A DNA stretch of 64,000 bases, taken from assembly GCF_900156455.1 (NCBI RefSeq), contig NZ_FTNQ01000001.1:1488001-1552000 (forward strand), given 5' to 3'. Source of the stretch: Microbacterium sp. RURRCA19A (lineage in GTDB: Bacteria > Actinomycetota > Actinomycetes > Actinomycetales > Microbacteriaceae). Position numbers and translations under genes: made by a program. This document shows, piece by piece, positions 50,422 to 58,858 of this stretch; position 1 is the stretch's first letter; the number at the start of each line of letters is the position of its first letter. The notes below the pieces were generated by a model that was given only the letters and a program-made list of their open reading frames with translations, had not been told where the DNA came from and did no database searches.

Positions 50422-53400
50422 GCGTCCACCGCCACGGCGGCGAGGAGCTGACCGGCGGCGACGGTCTCCCCCGGACGGACGAACACCTCGGCGACGGTCC
50501 CCGTCACCGGCGACCCGATCGGGGTCTCCATCTTCATGGCTTCCAGCACGATCATCTTCTCTTCCTTCTGCACGGACGCCCCCTGGGCGGCATCCACTCT
50601 CCAGACCGCGGCGGCGAACGGCGCGGTCACGCCGACGGTGCCCGGCGGCAGCGCGCGGCCCACGTTCGGGGCCGCGGCCGGCGCCTCGTCGACGCGGTCG
50701 AACTCGCCGCTCGCCCGCCACCGTTCGCGCTCCTCGTCGAAGGCGCGGCGCTGACGTTCGCGGAACGCCGCGATCCCCGGCGCCTCGTCGGCGAGGAAGC
50801 GCTCGTACTCGGCGAGCGCGAACTCCCCCTCGACGGTCTCGAAGCTCCCGCGCCCGGCATCCACGTCCGCCCGGAGGTCGAGGAGCTCCTCGGCCGACAC
50901 GGGGTACCAGCGGATGCGGTCGAAGAACCGCAGCGCCCACGGGTTCTCGGTGAACAGCCCGCCACGGCGGAAGCGGTTCCAGATCTGCACGGTGCGGCCG
51001 ACGAACTGGTAGCCGCCGGGGCCCTCCATGCCGTAGATGCACATGTAGGCGCCGCCGATGCCGACGGAGTTCTCGGCCGTCCACGTGCGCGCCGGGTTGT
51101 ACTTGGTCGTGACGAGGCGATGGCGGGGGTCCAGCGGCGTCGCCACGGGCGCGCCGAGGTACACGTCGCCGAGCCCCATCACGAGGTACTGCGCGTCGAA
51201 CACGGTGCGGTACACGTCGTCGACGCTGTCGAGTCCGTTGATGCGGCGGATGAACTCGATGTTCCACGGCGTCCACGGGGCGTCGTCGCGGACACCGGCC
51301 ATGTACCGCTCGATCGCGAGCCGCGTGGCGGGATCGTCCCACGACAGCGGCAGGCGCACCTCGCGCGACGGCACCACGAGCTCGGACGTGGGCGGCAGGT
51401 CGTCATCGAGCTCGCGCAGCAGCCCGACGAGCTGCGACGCGCGCAGCACCGAGGCATCCGTGTGCACCTGGAGGGACCGGATGCCGGGGGTGACGTCGAG
51501 GATTCCCTTCGGTGCTTCTTGCGCGAGGCGTTCCTGCAGCGCGTGCACGCGCATGCGCAGGCCGAGGTCGAGCACCTGGTCGCCGAACTCGACGAGGACG
51601 TTGTCGTCGCCGTCGCGGCGGTACGTGGTCCGCGGGCGGAGGACGCGCTCCCCCTCGACCTCCGCGTCGCGGACCGCGATCACGCCGTCGTCGCCGTCGC
51701 CGGTCCCCACGAGCGCCGGGGCGGCGACCGCCGGGTCGAGGGTCGCGGCATCCGCTTCCCGGACCGGCGCGAACCGCACGACATCTCCCGGCCGCAGCTG
51801 TCCGAGCTTCCACAGATCCCCGGATGCCACGACCACCGGGCACACGAAGCCGCCGAGGCTCGGCCCGTCGGGGCCGAGGAGCACGGGGGTGTCCCCGGTG
51901 AAGTCGAGCGCACCCACAGCGTAGGGCGTGTCGTGGATGTTCGACGGGTGCAGCCCGGCCTCGCCGCCGTCGGTGCGCGCCCACGTGGGCTTCGGGCCGG
52001 TGAGGCGCACGCCGGTGCGGGCGGAGTTGACCTGGACGCGGTACTCCGCGGAGTACAGGGCGTCGATGTCGGCGCGCGTGAAGAACTCGGGGGCGCCGTG
52101 CGGACCCTCGGTCACCGCGAGCACCCACGTCGTATCGAGGTGCGGGCGGCGTTCCGCGGGCGTCGGCGCGGGCGCGGCGGACGCCGCCGTCCCGGGACGC
52201 AGCACGTCGCCGGTCACGAGCGCGCGGCCGCCGTGCCCGCCGAAACCCCCGAGCGTGAAGGTCGAGGCGCTCCCGAGGTACTCGGGCACGTCGATGCCGC
52301 CGCGCACGGCGAGGAAGACGCGCATGCCGGGGCCGGCGGCGGTGCCGATGCGCAGCACGCCGCCCGCGGGGACCTCGACCGGCTCCCACTGCGCGACGGG
52401 CGCGCCGTCGAGCTCCACCGGGGCAGGTGCTCCGGTGACGGCGACCACCGAGGCCACGCTGAAACGCAGGGTCGGACCGGTGAGCGTGATCTCCAGGCCC
52501 GCCGCTCCCTCGGGGTTGCCGACGGCGAGGTTGGCCTCGCGGAAGGACACGGCATCCATGGGCCCGGACGGCGGGACGCCGACCTTCCAGTAGCCGACGC
52601 GTCCGGGGAGGTCCTGCACGGTCGTGAGCATGCCGGCATCCACCACGTCGATGCGCGGGTCGGGATCGCGGGCGTCGTCAAGGGTTCCGGTGTCGTGGGT
52701 GACGGCGCGGACGCGCGGGTCGTGCACGATCTCGCGGATCATCCCGGCGCCGGTGACGATGCCGTCCACGCGCGTGTCGGCGAGGGCGGCGGAGAGCCGG
52801 TCGAGCGCCGCGTCACGGTCGTCGGCGAAGGCGATGACCTTGCCGAGCAGCGGGTCGTAGAACGGCGAGACCTCGCTGCCCGCCTCGACCCACGCGTCGA
52901 CACGGATGCCGTCACCCTCGGGCCAGCGGACGGCGGTGACGAGTCCGGTCGAGGGGGTGTTGCCGCGGTCGGGGTCCTCGGCGTAGATGCGGGCCTCGAC
53001 GGCGTGCCCGCGGGGTGCGAGCGGACCGTCGAACAGGGCCTCGGGCAGCGCGGCGGGACCGCCGCCGGCGAGGTCGAGCATGAGACCGACGAGGTCGACG
53101 CCGAACACCGCCTCGGTCACAGGGTGCTCGACTTGCAGCCGCGCGTTGACCTCGAGGAAGTACGCGCGCTCCGCGATCGGGTCGTACACGAACTCCGCGG
53201 TGCCGGCGGAGCGGTACCGGATGCCGGCGGCCAAGGCGGCCGCGGTGCGGTGGAGTTCCGCGCGGACCTCGGGCGGGAGCCCCGGGGCCGGAGCCTCCTC
53301 GACGACCTTCTGGTTGCGCCGCTGCAGCGAGCAGTCGCGGTCGCCGAGGACGGCGACGCGTCCGGCGCCGTCGCCGAAGAGCTGCACCTCGACGTGGCGG

Positions 53401-54020
53401 GCGGGTCGCACGAACTTCTCCAGGAACACCCCGGGCGTGCCGAAGCTCGCCGCCGCCTGACGAACGACGGCGTCGTACGCGGCGCGGAGCTCGGCGGCAT
53501 CCACGCACACCCGCATGCCGATGCCGCCGCCACCGCCGGTGGCCTTGAGCATCACGGGGTATCCGATGACGGATGCCGCGGCCTCGGCCTCGGAGGCCGA
53601 CTCGAGCACGCCGGTGCCGGGGAGGAGCGGCACACCCGCCGCCTCGGCCAGCGCCCGCGCGCGATGCTTCAGACCGAAGGCCTCGAGCTGTTCGGGCGTC
53701 GGACCCACCCACGCGAGGCCCGCCGCCTCGACGGCGCGTGCCGCGTCGGCGTTCTCGGCGAGGAACCCGTACCCGGGGTGGATCGCGCCGGCACCGGTGG
53801 CGCGGGCGGCGTCGAGGATCGCATCGATGCGCAGGTACGACTCCGCGGCGGGAGCGGGACCGAGCCGGACCGCCTCGTCGGCCTCGCGGACGTGCGGGGC
53901 GGCGCGATCGGCGTCGGAGAACACCGCGACCGTGCGGAGCCCGCGCTCGCGGGCGGAGCGCAGGATGCGGCGGGCGATCTCGCCGCGGTTGGCGACGAGG
54001 AGCGTGTCGAAATCGGTCAC
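50418..54020 (-). CDS. uca: Urea or guanidine carboxylase (biotin-dependent)
   Basis: This is a 1,200-residue biotin enzyme, normal length for urea carboxylase. Residues 1-450 are biotin carboxylase (LVANRGEIARRI, KATGGGGGIGMR, EVNARLQVEH), about 460-760 KipA-like, and about 790-1020 KipI-like with NPARTWTAENSVGIGG and YGMEGPGGYQFVG. The end is a biotinyl domain with EAMKMETP, biotinylated on K1163. Many enzymes named urea carboxylase prefer guanidine, and the two DUF1989 genes upstream favour that here. I could not place the residue that decides substrate without an alignment. The GTG at 54020 overlaps the previous stop. Confidence 0.93.
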   Translation of the reverse strand: MTDFDTLLVANRGEIARRILRSARERGLRTVAVFSDADRAAPHVREADEAVRLGPAPAAESYLRIDAILDAARATGAGAIHPGYGFLAENADAARAVEAAGLAWVGPTPEQLEAFGLKHRARALAEAAGVPLLPGTGVLESASEAEAAASVIGYPVMLKATGGGGGIGMRVCVDAAELRAAYDAVVRQAAASFGTPGVFLEKFVRPARHVEVQLFGDGAGRVAVLGDRDCSLQRRNQKVVEEAPAPGLPPEVRAELHRTAAALAAGIRYRSAGTAEFVYDPIAERAYFLEVNARLQVEHPVTEAVFGVDLVGLMLDLAGGGPAALPEALFDGPLAPRGHAVEARIYAEDPDRGNTPSTGLVTAVRWPEGDGIRVDAWVEAGSEVSPFYDPLLGKVIAFADDRDAALDRLSAALADTRVDGIVTGAGMIREIVHDPRVRAVTHDTGTLDDARDPDPRIDVVDAGMLTTVQDLPGRVGYWKVGVPPSGPMDAVSFREANLAVGNPEGAAGLEITLTGPTLRFSVASVVAVTGAPAPVELDGAPVAQWEPVEVPAGGVLRIGTAAGPGMRVFLAVRGGIDVPEYLGSASTFTLGGFGGHGGRALVTGDVLRPGTAASAAPAPTPAERRPHLDTTWVLAVTEGPHGAPEFFTRADIDALYSAEYRVQVNSARTGVRLTGPKPTWARTDGGEAGLHPSNIHDTPYAVGALDFTGDTPVLLGPDGPSLGGFVCPVVVASGDLWKLGQLRPGDVVRFAPVREADAATLDPAVAAPALVGTGDGDDGVIAVRDAEVEGERVLRPRTTYRRDGDDNVLVEFGDQVLDLGLRMRVHALQERLAQEAPKGILDVTPGIRSLQVHTDASVLRASQLVGLLRELDDDLPPTSELVVPSREVRLPLSWDDPATRLAIERYMAGVRDDAPWTPWNIEFIRRINGLDSVDDVYRTVFDAQYLVMGLGDVYLGAPVATPLDPRHRLVTTKYNPARTWTAENSVGIGGAYMCIYGMEGPGGYQFVGRTVQIWNRFRRGGLFTENPWALRFFDRIRWYPVSAEELLDLRADVDAGRGSFETVEGEFALAEYERFLADEAPGIAAFRERQRRAFDEERERWRASGEFDRVDEAPAAAPNVGRALPPGTVGVTAPFAAAVWRVDAAQGASVQKEEKMIVLEAMKMETPIGSPVTGTVAEVFVRPGETVAAGQLLAAVAVDA

Positions 54021-54697
54021 GGGCGCGTCACCACCATGCGCAGCGGCGTGCAGCTGAAGTCGTTGCACGGATTGTTCATCTGCGGGCAGTTCGACACGAT
54101 CACGAGCACGTCGCGCTCGGCGCGGAGCGCCACGCGCTTGCCGGGCGCCGACATGCCGTCGACGATGCCGAGCGATCCGTCCTCTTCGACCGGGACGTTC
54201 ATGAACCAGTTCAGGTTCGACACGAGGTCGCGGGCCCCCAGGCCGTAGCGCGCGGCCTCGGCGAGGAAGTTCTCGCGGCACCCGTGCTGGTAGAGCGTGT
54301 GGTGGCCGTACCGGAGGGTGTTCGACTCCTTGCTGCACGCGCCGCCGATCGTGTCCTGACGGTCGACCTCGTTGCCGACCACCGTCATCAGGGGACGGCC
54401 GAGGTTGCTGCGCAGCACCGTGCCGGTGCGGACGTAGACGTTGCGCTGCCACGCGATCGTGTCGGCGGCGCTGTAGCGCTCGTCGGTGTCGTCGGCGGCG
54501 TAGACGAGGAAGTCGGCGGACTGGTTGCCGCCCACGTCGACGATCGTCAGGACGTCGCCGGCGCGGACGATGCCCGACCACGGCCCGCGCGGGGCGACGT
54601 GCTCGTCGAGCACGATCTCGCCGGGGACGAGGGGCTCGGACCAGTCGAGGGGGACGCCGTCGGCGTGGACGGGACGTTCGGGAACGGTGGTGATCAT
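54017..54697 (-). CDS. DUF1989 protein (urea-carboxylase-associated/carboxyguanidine deiminase subunit)
   Basis: This is a 226-residue DUF1989 protein. It has VGGNQSADFLVYAADDTDERYSAADT-type glycine/acidic segments, GACSKESN, HHTLYQHGCRENF, LNWFMNVPVEEDG and SNCPQMNNPCNDF. In the guanidine pathway two DUF1989 proteins form carboxyguanidine deiminase, which turns carboxyguanidine into allophanate. Older annotation calls them urea-carboxylase-associated proteins. It is coupled to the carboxylase by a GTGA overlap and follows the other DUF1989 gene by 12 bases. Confidence 0.9.
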   Translation of the reverse strand: MITTVPERPVHADGVPLDWSEPLVPGEIVLDEHVAPRGPWSGIVRAGDVLTIVDVGGNQSADFLVYAADDTDERYSAADTIAWQRNVYVRTGTVLRSNLGRPLMTVVGNEVDRQDTIGGACSKESNTLRYGHHTLYQHGCRENFLAEAARYGLGARDLVSNLNWFMNVPVEEDGSLGIVDGMSAPGKRVALRAERDVLVIVSNCPQMNNPCNDFSCTPLRMVVTRP

Positions 54698-54709
54698 GAC
54701 GTCTCCTGC

Positions 54710-55549
54710 TCAGAGCCCGGCCAGGGCGGCGTACGTGATGCTGTTGCGGTAGGCGCGTTCGCGCTCGGGGGTGAGCGAGAACACGGCATCCGCCTCGCCC
54801 GTGGGCTGCGACGCCCACGCGGTGATTCGCAGCGGACCCACGATGTAGTCCTCGCGGGGGTCGAGCGGGTGCGGGACGTTCGCGACCAGGACGATCAACG
54901 GCAGCTCCGCGACGAGCTCGACCGAGGCGCCCGGGCCGGCGGAGCCGAGCCACTCGAGGTCGCCCTCGGGGTTCGCGCGCACACCCTGGAAGAACGACAC
55001 CGCGGGCGGCAGGTCGCGCGCGGTCAGGCCGTGCTTGCTCGCGGCGAGCCGCAGCAGGCCGTGGCCCGACGGCGACGGCCCCTCGGGCGCGGCGTCGCCG
55101 TACCGCTCGATGGCGGCCGCGTCGCTCGTCGTGCCGCAGAAGGCGTCGTGGCGGCCGGAGCTGTCGGCGACGATCGTCGCAAGGACGCGGCCGTCGCCCG
55201 AGAGCAGCGGGTGCCCCTCGCCGAGGTACGCCTGCCACGGGATCTTCTGCGTGTCCGCGACGTTGAGCCGTTCGCCGGGCTCGACGGCGTTGAAGAGGAG
55301 CACGGTGGCGCAGGCGTCGCCGCTGGGATCCGTGAAGCGGATCCGCGTGCCGCGGGCCACCCGCAGGTGCGTGTAGCCGCCGGGGGCCACCGTCTCGGCC
55401 CAGCGGAGGTCGCCCTCTGCGACCCCCTCCGGCGCGAAGGGCGCCGCAGAGGGCGGGAGATACGGCATCCATTCCGACTGCGCCGCGCGGGCACGAGCGT
55501 CCTCCCGGGCGCGCCCCACGTTGCCGAGAGCGTCGACACGACCTTCCAT
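54710..55549 (-). CDS. DUF1989 protein, second subunit
   Basis: This is a 279-residue DUF1989 protein and first gene of the operon. It has WAETVAPGGYTHLRVARG, GDACATVLLFNA, ERLNVADTQKIPW and DAFCGTTS, then AVSFFQGVRANPEGDLEW and PHPLDP. It is the longer of the pair and only distantly like the second one, as expected for a hetero-oligomer. ATG 55549 lies 11 bases from the AmtR-like operator at 55560-55576, so repressor binding would block it directly. Confidence 0.9.
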   Translation of the reverse strand: MEGRVDALGNVGRAREDARARAAQSEWMPYLPPSAAPFAPEGVAEGDLRWAETVAPGGYTHLRVARGTRIRFTDPSGDACATVLLFNAVEPGERLNVADTQKIPWQAYLGEGHPLLSGDGRVLATIVADSSGRHDAFCGTTSDAAAIERYGDAAPEGPSPSGHGLLRLAASKHGLTARDLPPAVSFFQGVRANPEGDLEWLGSAGPGASVELVAELPLIVLVANVPHPLDPREDYIVGPLRITAWASQPTGEADAVFSLTPERERAYRNSITYAALAGL

Positions 55550-55559
55550 GTGCAGCCTC

Positions 55560-55576
55560 TTTCTGTCGCTTGACAG
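55560..55576. promoter_or_regulatory. AmtR-like operator between the DUF1989 operon and the TetR gene
   Basis: TTTCTGTC-N5-ACAG includes the perfect palindrome CTGTC-GCTT-GACAG (55563-55576). It lies in an 86-bp divergent intergenic region. A second TTTCTGTC-N5-ACAG of identical length is at 56572-56588. From memory it resembles the mycobacterial AmtR box. Confidence 0.65.
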
Positions 55577-55635
55577 GTATTAGACCAGGCGTGCGTTTCG
55601 GCGGCGTTACACGACCCCCGGGTACGGTGGAGCGC

Positions 55636-56292
55636 ATGGCCGCCACCCGAACCGGACGACCCCGCGCCTCCGGGTCGTCGCCCACCGGGCTCGGCACCCG
55701 GGCCGACGTCCTCGCCGCCGCGGCCGCCCTCTTCGGCACGCGGGGGTACGCCTCGGCCAGCACGCACGCGATCGCCGAGGCCGCCGGCATCCGCCAGGCC
55801 ACGCTGTACCACCACTTCGCGCGAAAACAGGACATCCTGCTCGCGCTGCTGCTCGACACCGTGCAGCCCTCGCTCGATGTTGCCGCGCAGCTGCTCGCCC
55901 GCGACGAGGACCCCGCCGCACGCCTGTGGGCCCTGTGCGTCGCGGACGTCACGCTCCTCGCCGAAGCCCCGCACAACACCGGCGGCCTGTACCTGCTGCC
56001 CGAGGTGTCGGACGCGGCGTTCGAGCCGTTCCGCGAACGCCGGAGCGAGCTTGAGACGACCTACCGCACTCTCGTGGCCGCGTGCGGCGTCGCCCCCGAC
56101 ACCGCCGCCGCGGGCGCCTCCCTCGTGCTGGCGCTGGTGGAGAGCGTGATCCTGCAGCGCAAGAACGGGCAGACGACCCCCCTGGATGCCGAGACCATCG
56201 CCGCCGCCGCGCTGCGCGTGCTCGACCTGGATGCCGCGACCCGCGAGCGCGCGGCCGCGCTCGGGCCCGGGGTGCTGTCGGCGCTGGGCTGA
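55636..56292 (+). CDS. amtR: AmtR-like TetR-family repressor
   Basis: This is a 218-residue TetR repressor. The helix-turn-helix is STHAIAEAAGIRQATLYHHF (about residues 43-62). The next part (DILLALLLDTVQPS, RLWALCVADVTLL, GGLYLLPEV) closely follows corynebacterial AmtR, the nitrogen regulator, as I remember it. AmtR is released by an adenylylated PII protein under nitrogen limitation. It is divergent from the DUF1989-carboxylase operon and flanked by two matching operator boxes, so it very probably represses that operon and the symporter. ATG 55636 has GGAG 6-7 bases upstream. A paralogous TetR is the alternative. Confidence 0.88.
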   Translation: MAATRTGRPRASGSSPTGLGTRADVLAAAAALFGTRGYASASTHAIAEAAGIRQATLYHHFARKQDILLALLLDTVQPSLDVAAQLLARDEDPAARLWALCVADVTLLAEAPHNTGGLYLLPEVSDAAFEPFRERRSELETTYRTLVAACGVAPDTAAAGASLVLALVESVILQRKNGQTTPLDAETIAAAALRVLDLDAATRERAAALGPGVLSALG

Positions 56293-56330
56293 GCCCCGAA
56301 CCCTTTGCCCCGCCCCGCGGTCGGCGGCGG

Positions 56331-56351
56331 GGCCGGGCCGGGCCGGGCCGG
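56331..56351. repeat. GGCCG pentamer tandem repeat
   Basis: Four GGCCG units and one extra G form a short GC-only tract 39 bases after the TetR stop. It opens the repetitive gap between the regulator and the symporter, which has no gene between 56293 and 56624. Confidence 0.7.
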
Positions 56352-56362
56352 CAAGCATCGAT

Positions 56363-56421
56363 AAACGCGATCGACGACCAGAAACGGGACGTCGTCACGT
56401 TTCTCGCCGTAGATCGCGTTT
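56363..56421. repeat. Nested palindromes with AAACG/CGTTT motifs
   Basis: AAACGCGATC (56363-56372) and GATCGCGTTT (56412-56421) are perfect 10-bp arms. Inside them AGAAACG (56380-56386) pairs with CGTTTCT (56398-56404). CGTTTCTCG also occurs twice as a direct repeat (56398 and 56417). It resembles a dispersed REP-like element more than an operator. Confidence 0.6.
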
Positions 56422-56433
56422 CTCGGCGATCCC

Positions 56434-56489
56434 GGCCCGGCGGCTCCGGCCCGGCGGCTCCGGCCCGGCGGCTCCGGCCCGGCGGCTCG
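56434..56489. repeat. 14-bp tandem repeat, four copies
   Basis: The unit GGCCCGGCGGCTCC starts at 56434, 56448, 56462 and 56476; the last copy ends in CG. Unit length is not a multiple of three, so it does not encode a peptide repeat. It lies just before the leader of the symporter gene. Confidence 0.85.
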
Positions 56490-56571
56490 GGATGCCACCC
56501 CCACGCGCCGCGAGCGATTTCACGCGCCTTTTACACGGGCGAAACCACGGCGAACGCCGGCGAGCGGAGTC

Positions 56572-56591
56572 TTTCTGTCAGGCAACAGAAA
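56572..56591. promoter_or_regulatory. Second AmtR-like operator, upstream of the symporter
   Basis: TTTCTGT-CAGGCA-ACAGAAA is a perfect 7-bp inverted repeat ending 33 bases before the symporter ATG. Its first 17 bases share TTTCTGTC-N5-ACAG with the box at 55560, placing both transport and catabolism under one regulator. Confidence 0.6.
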
Positions 56592-56624
56592 CCCTATTCG
56601 CCCCTCATCGCCGGGAGCCCGCCC

Positions 56625-58133
56625 ATGATCATCTTCGGAGTCGCCCTGAGCGTCGTCCTCATCCTCGTCGTCGGCATCGTCGTCGCACGCAAGGTCGACG
56701 GCGACAGCGCGAACTACCTCGTCGCCGGGCGCCGCCTCGGCGTACCGCTCGTCGCCGTGAGCCTCACCGCCGCCGCCGTCGACGCCAATGCGACGGTCGG
56801 CAACACCGACCTCACCTCGCAGTTCGGCTTCTGGTCAGGAGCGTCGCTCGCCATCGGCCTGGCCGTCTGCCTCCTGCTGACCGGACTCTTCCTCGCCAAG
56901 CGGATGAACGCCATGAAGCTGTTCACCCTCGGCGACTTCTTCCGCCTGCGGTACGGACGCCCCGTGGAGCTGCTGGCATCCGTCCTGATGATCGTGTCGT
57001 TCACGTTCCTCCTGGCCGGCAACCTCGTCGCGTGCGGCTTCCTCCTCGAGCGCTTCGCGAACATCCCGTACGCCTGGGGCGTGGTGCTCGCGGTCGTCCT
57101 CGTTCTCGCGTACACGGTCGCCGGCGGCCTGTTCTCGGATGCCTACACCGCGGCGATCCAGACCACGATCACCGTCGTGGCGGCCATCGTGCTGCTCGCG
57201 TGGGTCGCGCTCTCGTACGGGATCGTGATCCCCGAGGGCATGGGACCCCTCGACCTCCAGCAGCTCACCGACCCCGCCGCCGGGGCCCCGATCAACTGGG
57301 CGACGCTGATCTCGCTCGCCATCGGCGACATCGTCGCGATCGACTTCATGCAGCGCATCTTCGGCGCGAAGAGCCCCACGGTCGCGCAGCGCTCGTGCTT
57401 CATCGCCGCCGGCCTCACCGCCGCCATCGGATCCGTCTTCGCCATCGTCGCGCTGAGCGTGTCGTCGACCCTCGGACTCTCCGTCGAGAACGGCCCCGTG
57501 CTGTACCAGCTGCTCGGCGACTACGCCCCGCCCATCATCGCGATCCTCGTGCTCTCGGGCATCGTCGCCGCGTCGTTCTCGACCGCGTCCGGCGCGATGC
57601 TGGCCACCTCGGCGATCGCCGTCCGCAACATCTTCACGGTCCGCCGCCACACCGGAACCGGCCCCGACCCGTTGCTGCGCTGGACGCGTCTCGCGATGAT
57701 CCCGTTCGTGATCGCCGGCGCCTTCCTCGCGATCCGCGTCAGCCAGACCGGCATCCTGCTCACCCTCGCCTTCGACCTCATGCTCGCGTGCCTCGCGGCG
57801 CCGTTCGTGATCGGGGTGTTCTGGAAGCGGCCGGGCGCCGTCGCCGCCCTCGGCGCCATGGCGGTCGGCTTCGTCGTCCGGATGACGCTGCTGGCCCTCA
57901 CCCCGACGCTGTACGGCGTGCCGAACGACATCCTGTACGTCCCGAACGACCTGGTCGGGGCGGACTTCGACGGGTGGGCGACGCTCATCTCGGCGCTGGT
58001 CGGCTTCGGCACGTACGTCGCCCTGGCCTTCCTCGCACCGCGGCGCACGCCCGAGCTCGACCGGGAGGCGGCGGTGCTGGCCGACCTCGCGGCCGAACGG
58101 GACGCCTCGGAGAAGGTCGAAGTCGCCGCGTGA
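56625..58133 (+). CDS. Sodium:solute symporter family transporter
   Basis: This is a 502-residue SSS-family transporter with about 13 membrane helices. It has ANYLVAGRRLGVPLVAVSLTA near the start, TLGDFFRLRYGRPVELLAS, VLAYTVAGGLFSDAYTAAIQ and ASFSTASGAMLATSAIA, all in family positions. The family takes up urea, proline, carboxylates and more. The AmtR-like box upstream suggests a nitrogen compound, perhaps the substrate of the carboxylase operon. A GGGAG ribosome site precedes ATG 56625. Confidence 0.92.
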   Translation: MIIFGVALSVVLILVVGIVVARKVDGDSANYLVAGRRLGVPLVAVSLTAAAVDANATVGNTDLTSQFGFWSGASLAIGLAVCLLLTGLFLAKRMNAMKLFTLGDFFRLRYGRPVELLASVLMIVSFTFLLAGNLVACGFLLERFANIPYAWGVVLAVVLVLAYTVAGGLFSDAYTAAIQTTITVVAAIVLLAWVALSYGIVIPEGMGPLDLQQLTDPAAGAPINWATLISLAIGDIVAIDFMQRIFGAKSPTVAQRSCFIAAGLTAAIGSVFAIVALSVSSTLGLSVENGPVLYQLLGDYAPPIIAILVLSGIVAASFSTASGAMLATSAIAVRNIFTVRRHTGTGPDPLLRWTRLAMIPFVIAGAFLAIRVSQTGILLTLAFDLMLACLAAPFVIGVFWKRPGAVAALGAMAVGFVVRMTLLALTPTLYGVPNDILYVPNDLVGADFDGWATLISALVGFGTYVALAFLAPRRTPELDREAAVLADLAAERDASEKVEVAA

Positions 58134-58137
58134 CTTT

Positions 58138-58164
58138 GGATCCCAAGATGCACATTTCGGATCC
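58138..58164. promoter_or_regulatory. GGATCC-N15-GGATCC operator, copy 1
   Basis: GGATCC occurs at 58138 and 58159, exactly 21 bp apart, with CAA after each. It sits between the symporter stop and the cyclase start. The same spacing recurs at 59903 and 61775. Confidence 0.65.
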
Positions 58165-58184
58165 CAAAGGATAGGGTGCTGCGC

Positions 58185-58832
58185 GTGACCATCATCGATC
58201 TGAGCATCCCCGTCCACCCCGACATGCTGCACTGGGGCCGCCGACCCACGTACGAGATGGTGGAGGAGATCTCCGACACCAGCCCGAGCGAGGTCTCGCG
58301 CTGGCTCATCGGCGCCCACACCGGCACGCACGTCGACGCCCCGAGCCACTTCGTCCCCGGCGGCACCACGGTCGACTCCCTGCCCCTCTCGCACACCGTC
58401 GGCCTCGCCCGCGTGCTCGACCTCCGCCACGTCGAGAAGGAGATCACCGCCGACGACCTCATCGCGGCCGGCGCCGAGGGCGCGACGCGCGTGCTCTTCA
58501 AGACCCGCAACTCCACCGACGCCCTAACCCGCAACGAGAAGAGCGCCACGTGGGTCGGCCTCGGGCCCTCGGGCGCGCAGTGGCTCGTCGATCACGGCGT
58601 CGTCTTCGCCGCGAACGACTACATGACGATGGAGGCCCCCGACCACACGGTCGAATGGCCCACCCACGTCATCCTGTGCAACGCCGGCGTCGTGATCCTC
58701 GAGAACGCGAACCTCGCCGACACCGAGGCGGGCGACTACTACCTCGTCTGCCAGCCGGTCCCGTTCGAGGGACGCGAGGCCGCGCCGGCACCGGCGCTGC
58801 TGCTGCCGGCCGCGACGGCGAACGTGGTCTGA
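58185..58832 (+). CDS. Cyclase-family metal-dependent hydrolase
   Basis: This is a 215-residue cyclase-family protein (kynurenine formamidase/isatin hydrolase fold). The metal motif GAHTGTHVDAPSHF, the start IDLSIPV, and the later WPTHVILCNAGV and ENANL are typical. These enzymes open N-formyl or cyclic amide substrates. GTG 58185 is preferred for spacing to the ATAGGG run; GTG 58176 is possible. It follows operator copy 1. Substrate unknown; amide-ring opening would fit the amidohydrolases nearby. Confidence 0.85.
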   Translation: MTIIDLSIPVHPDMLHWGRRPTYEMVEEISDTSPSEVSRWLIGAHTGTHVDAPSHFVPGGTTVDSLPLSHTVGLARVLDLRHVEKEITADDLIAAGAEGATRVLFKTRNSTDALTRNEKSATWVGLGPSGAQWLVDHGVVFAANDYMTMEAPDHTVEWPTHVILCNAGVVILENANLADTEAGDYYLVCQPVPFEGREAAPAPALLLPAATANVV

Positions 58833-58858
58833 CCCCCGCGTGGGGCGTCCGGATGCCG

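Noticed and set aside
55550..55635. Guanidine riboswitch upstream of the DUF1989 operon
   Set aside because: The leader is too short and lacks the conserved ykkC-type segments; it holds an AmtR-like operator instead.
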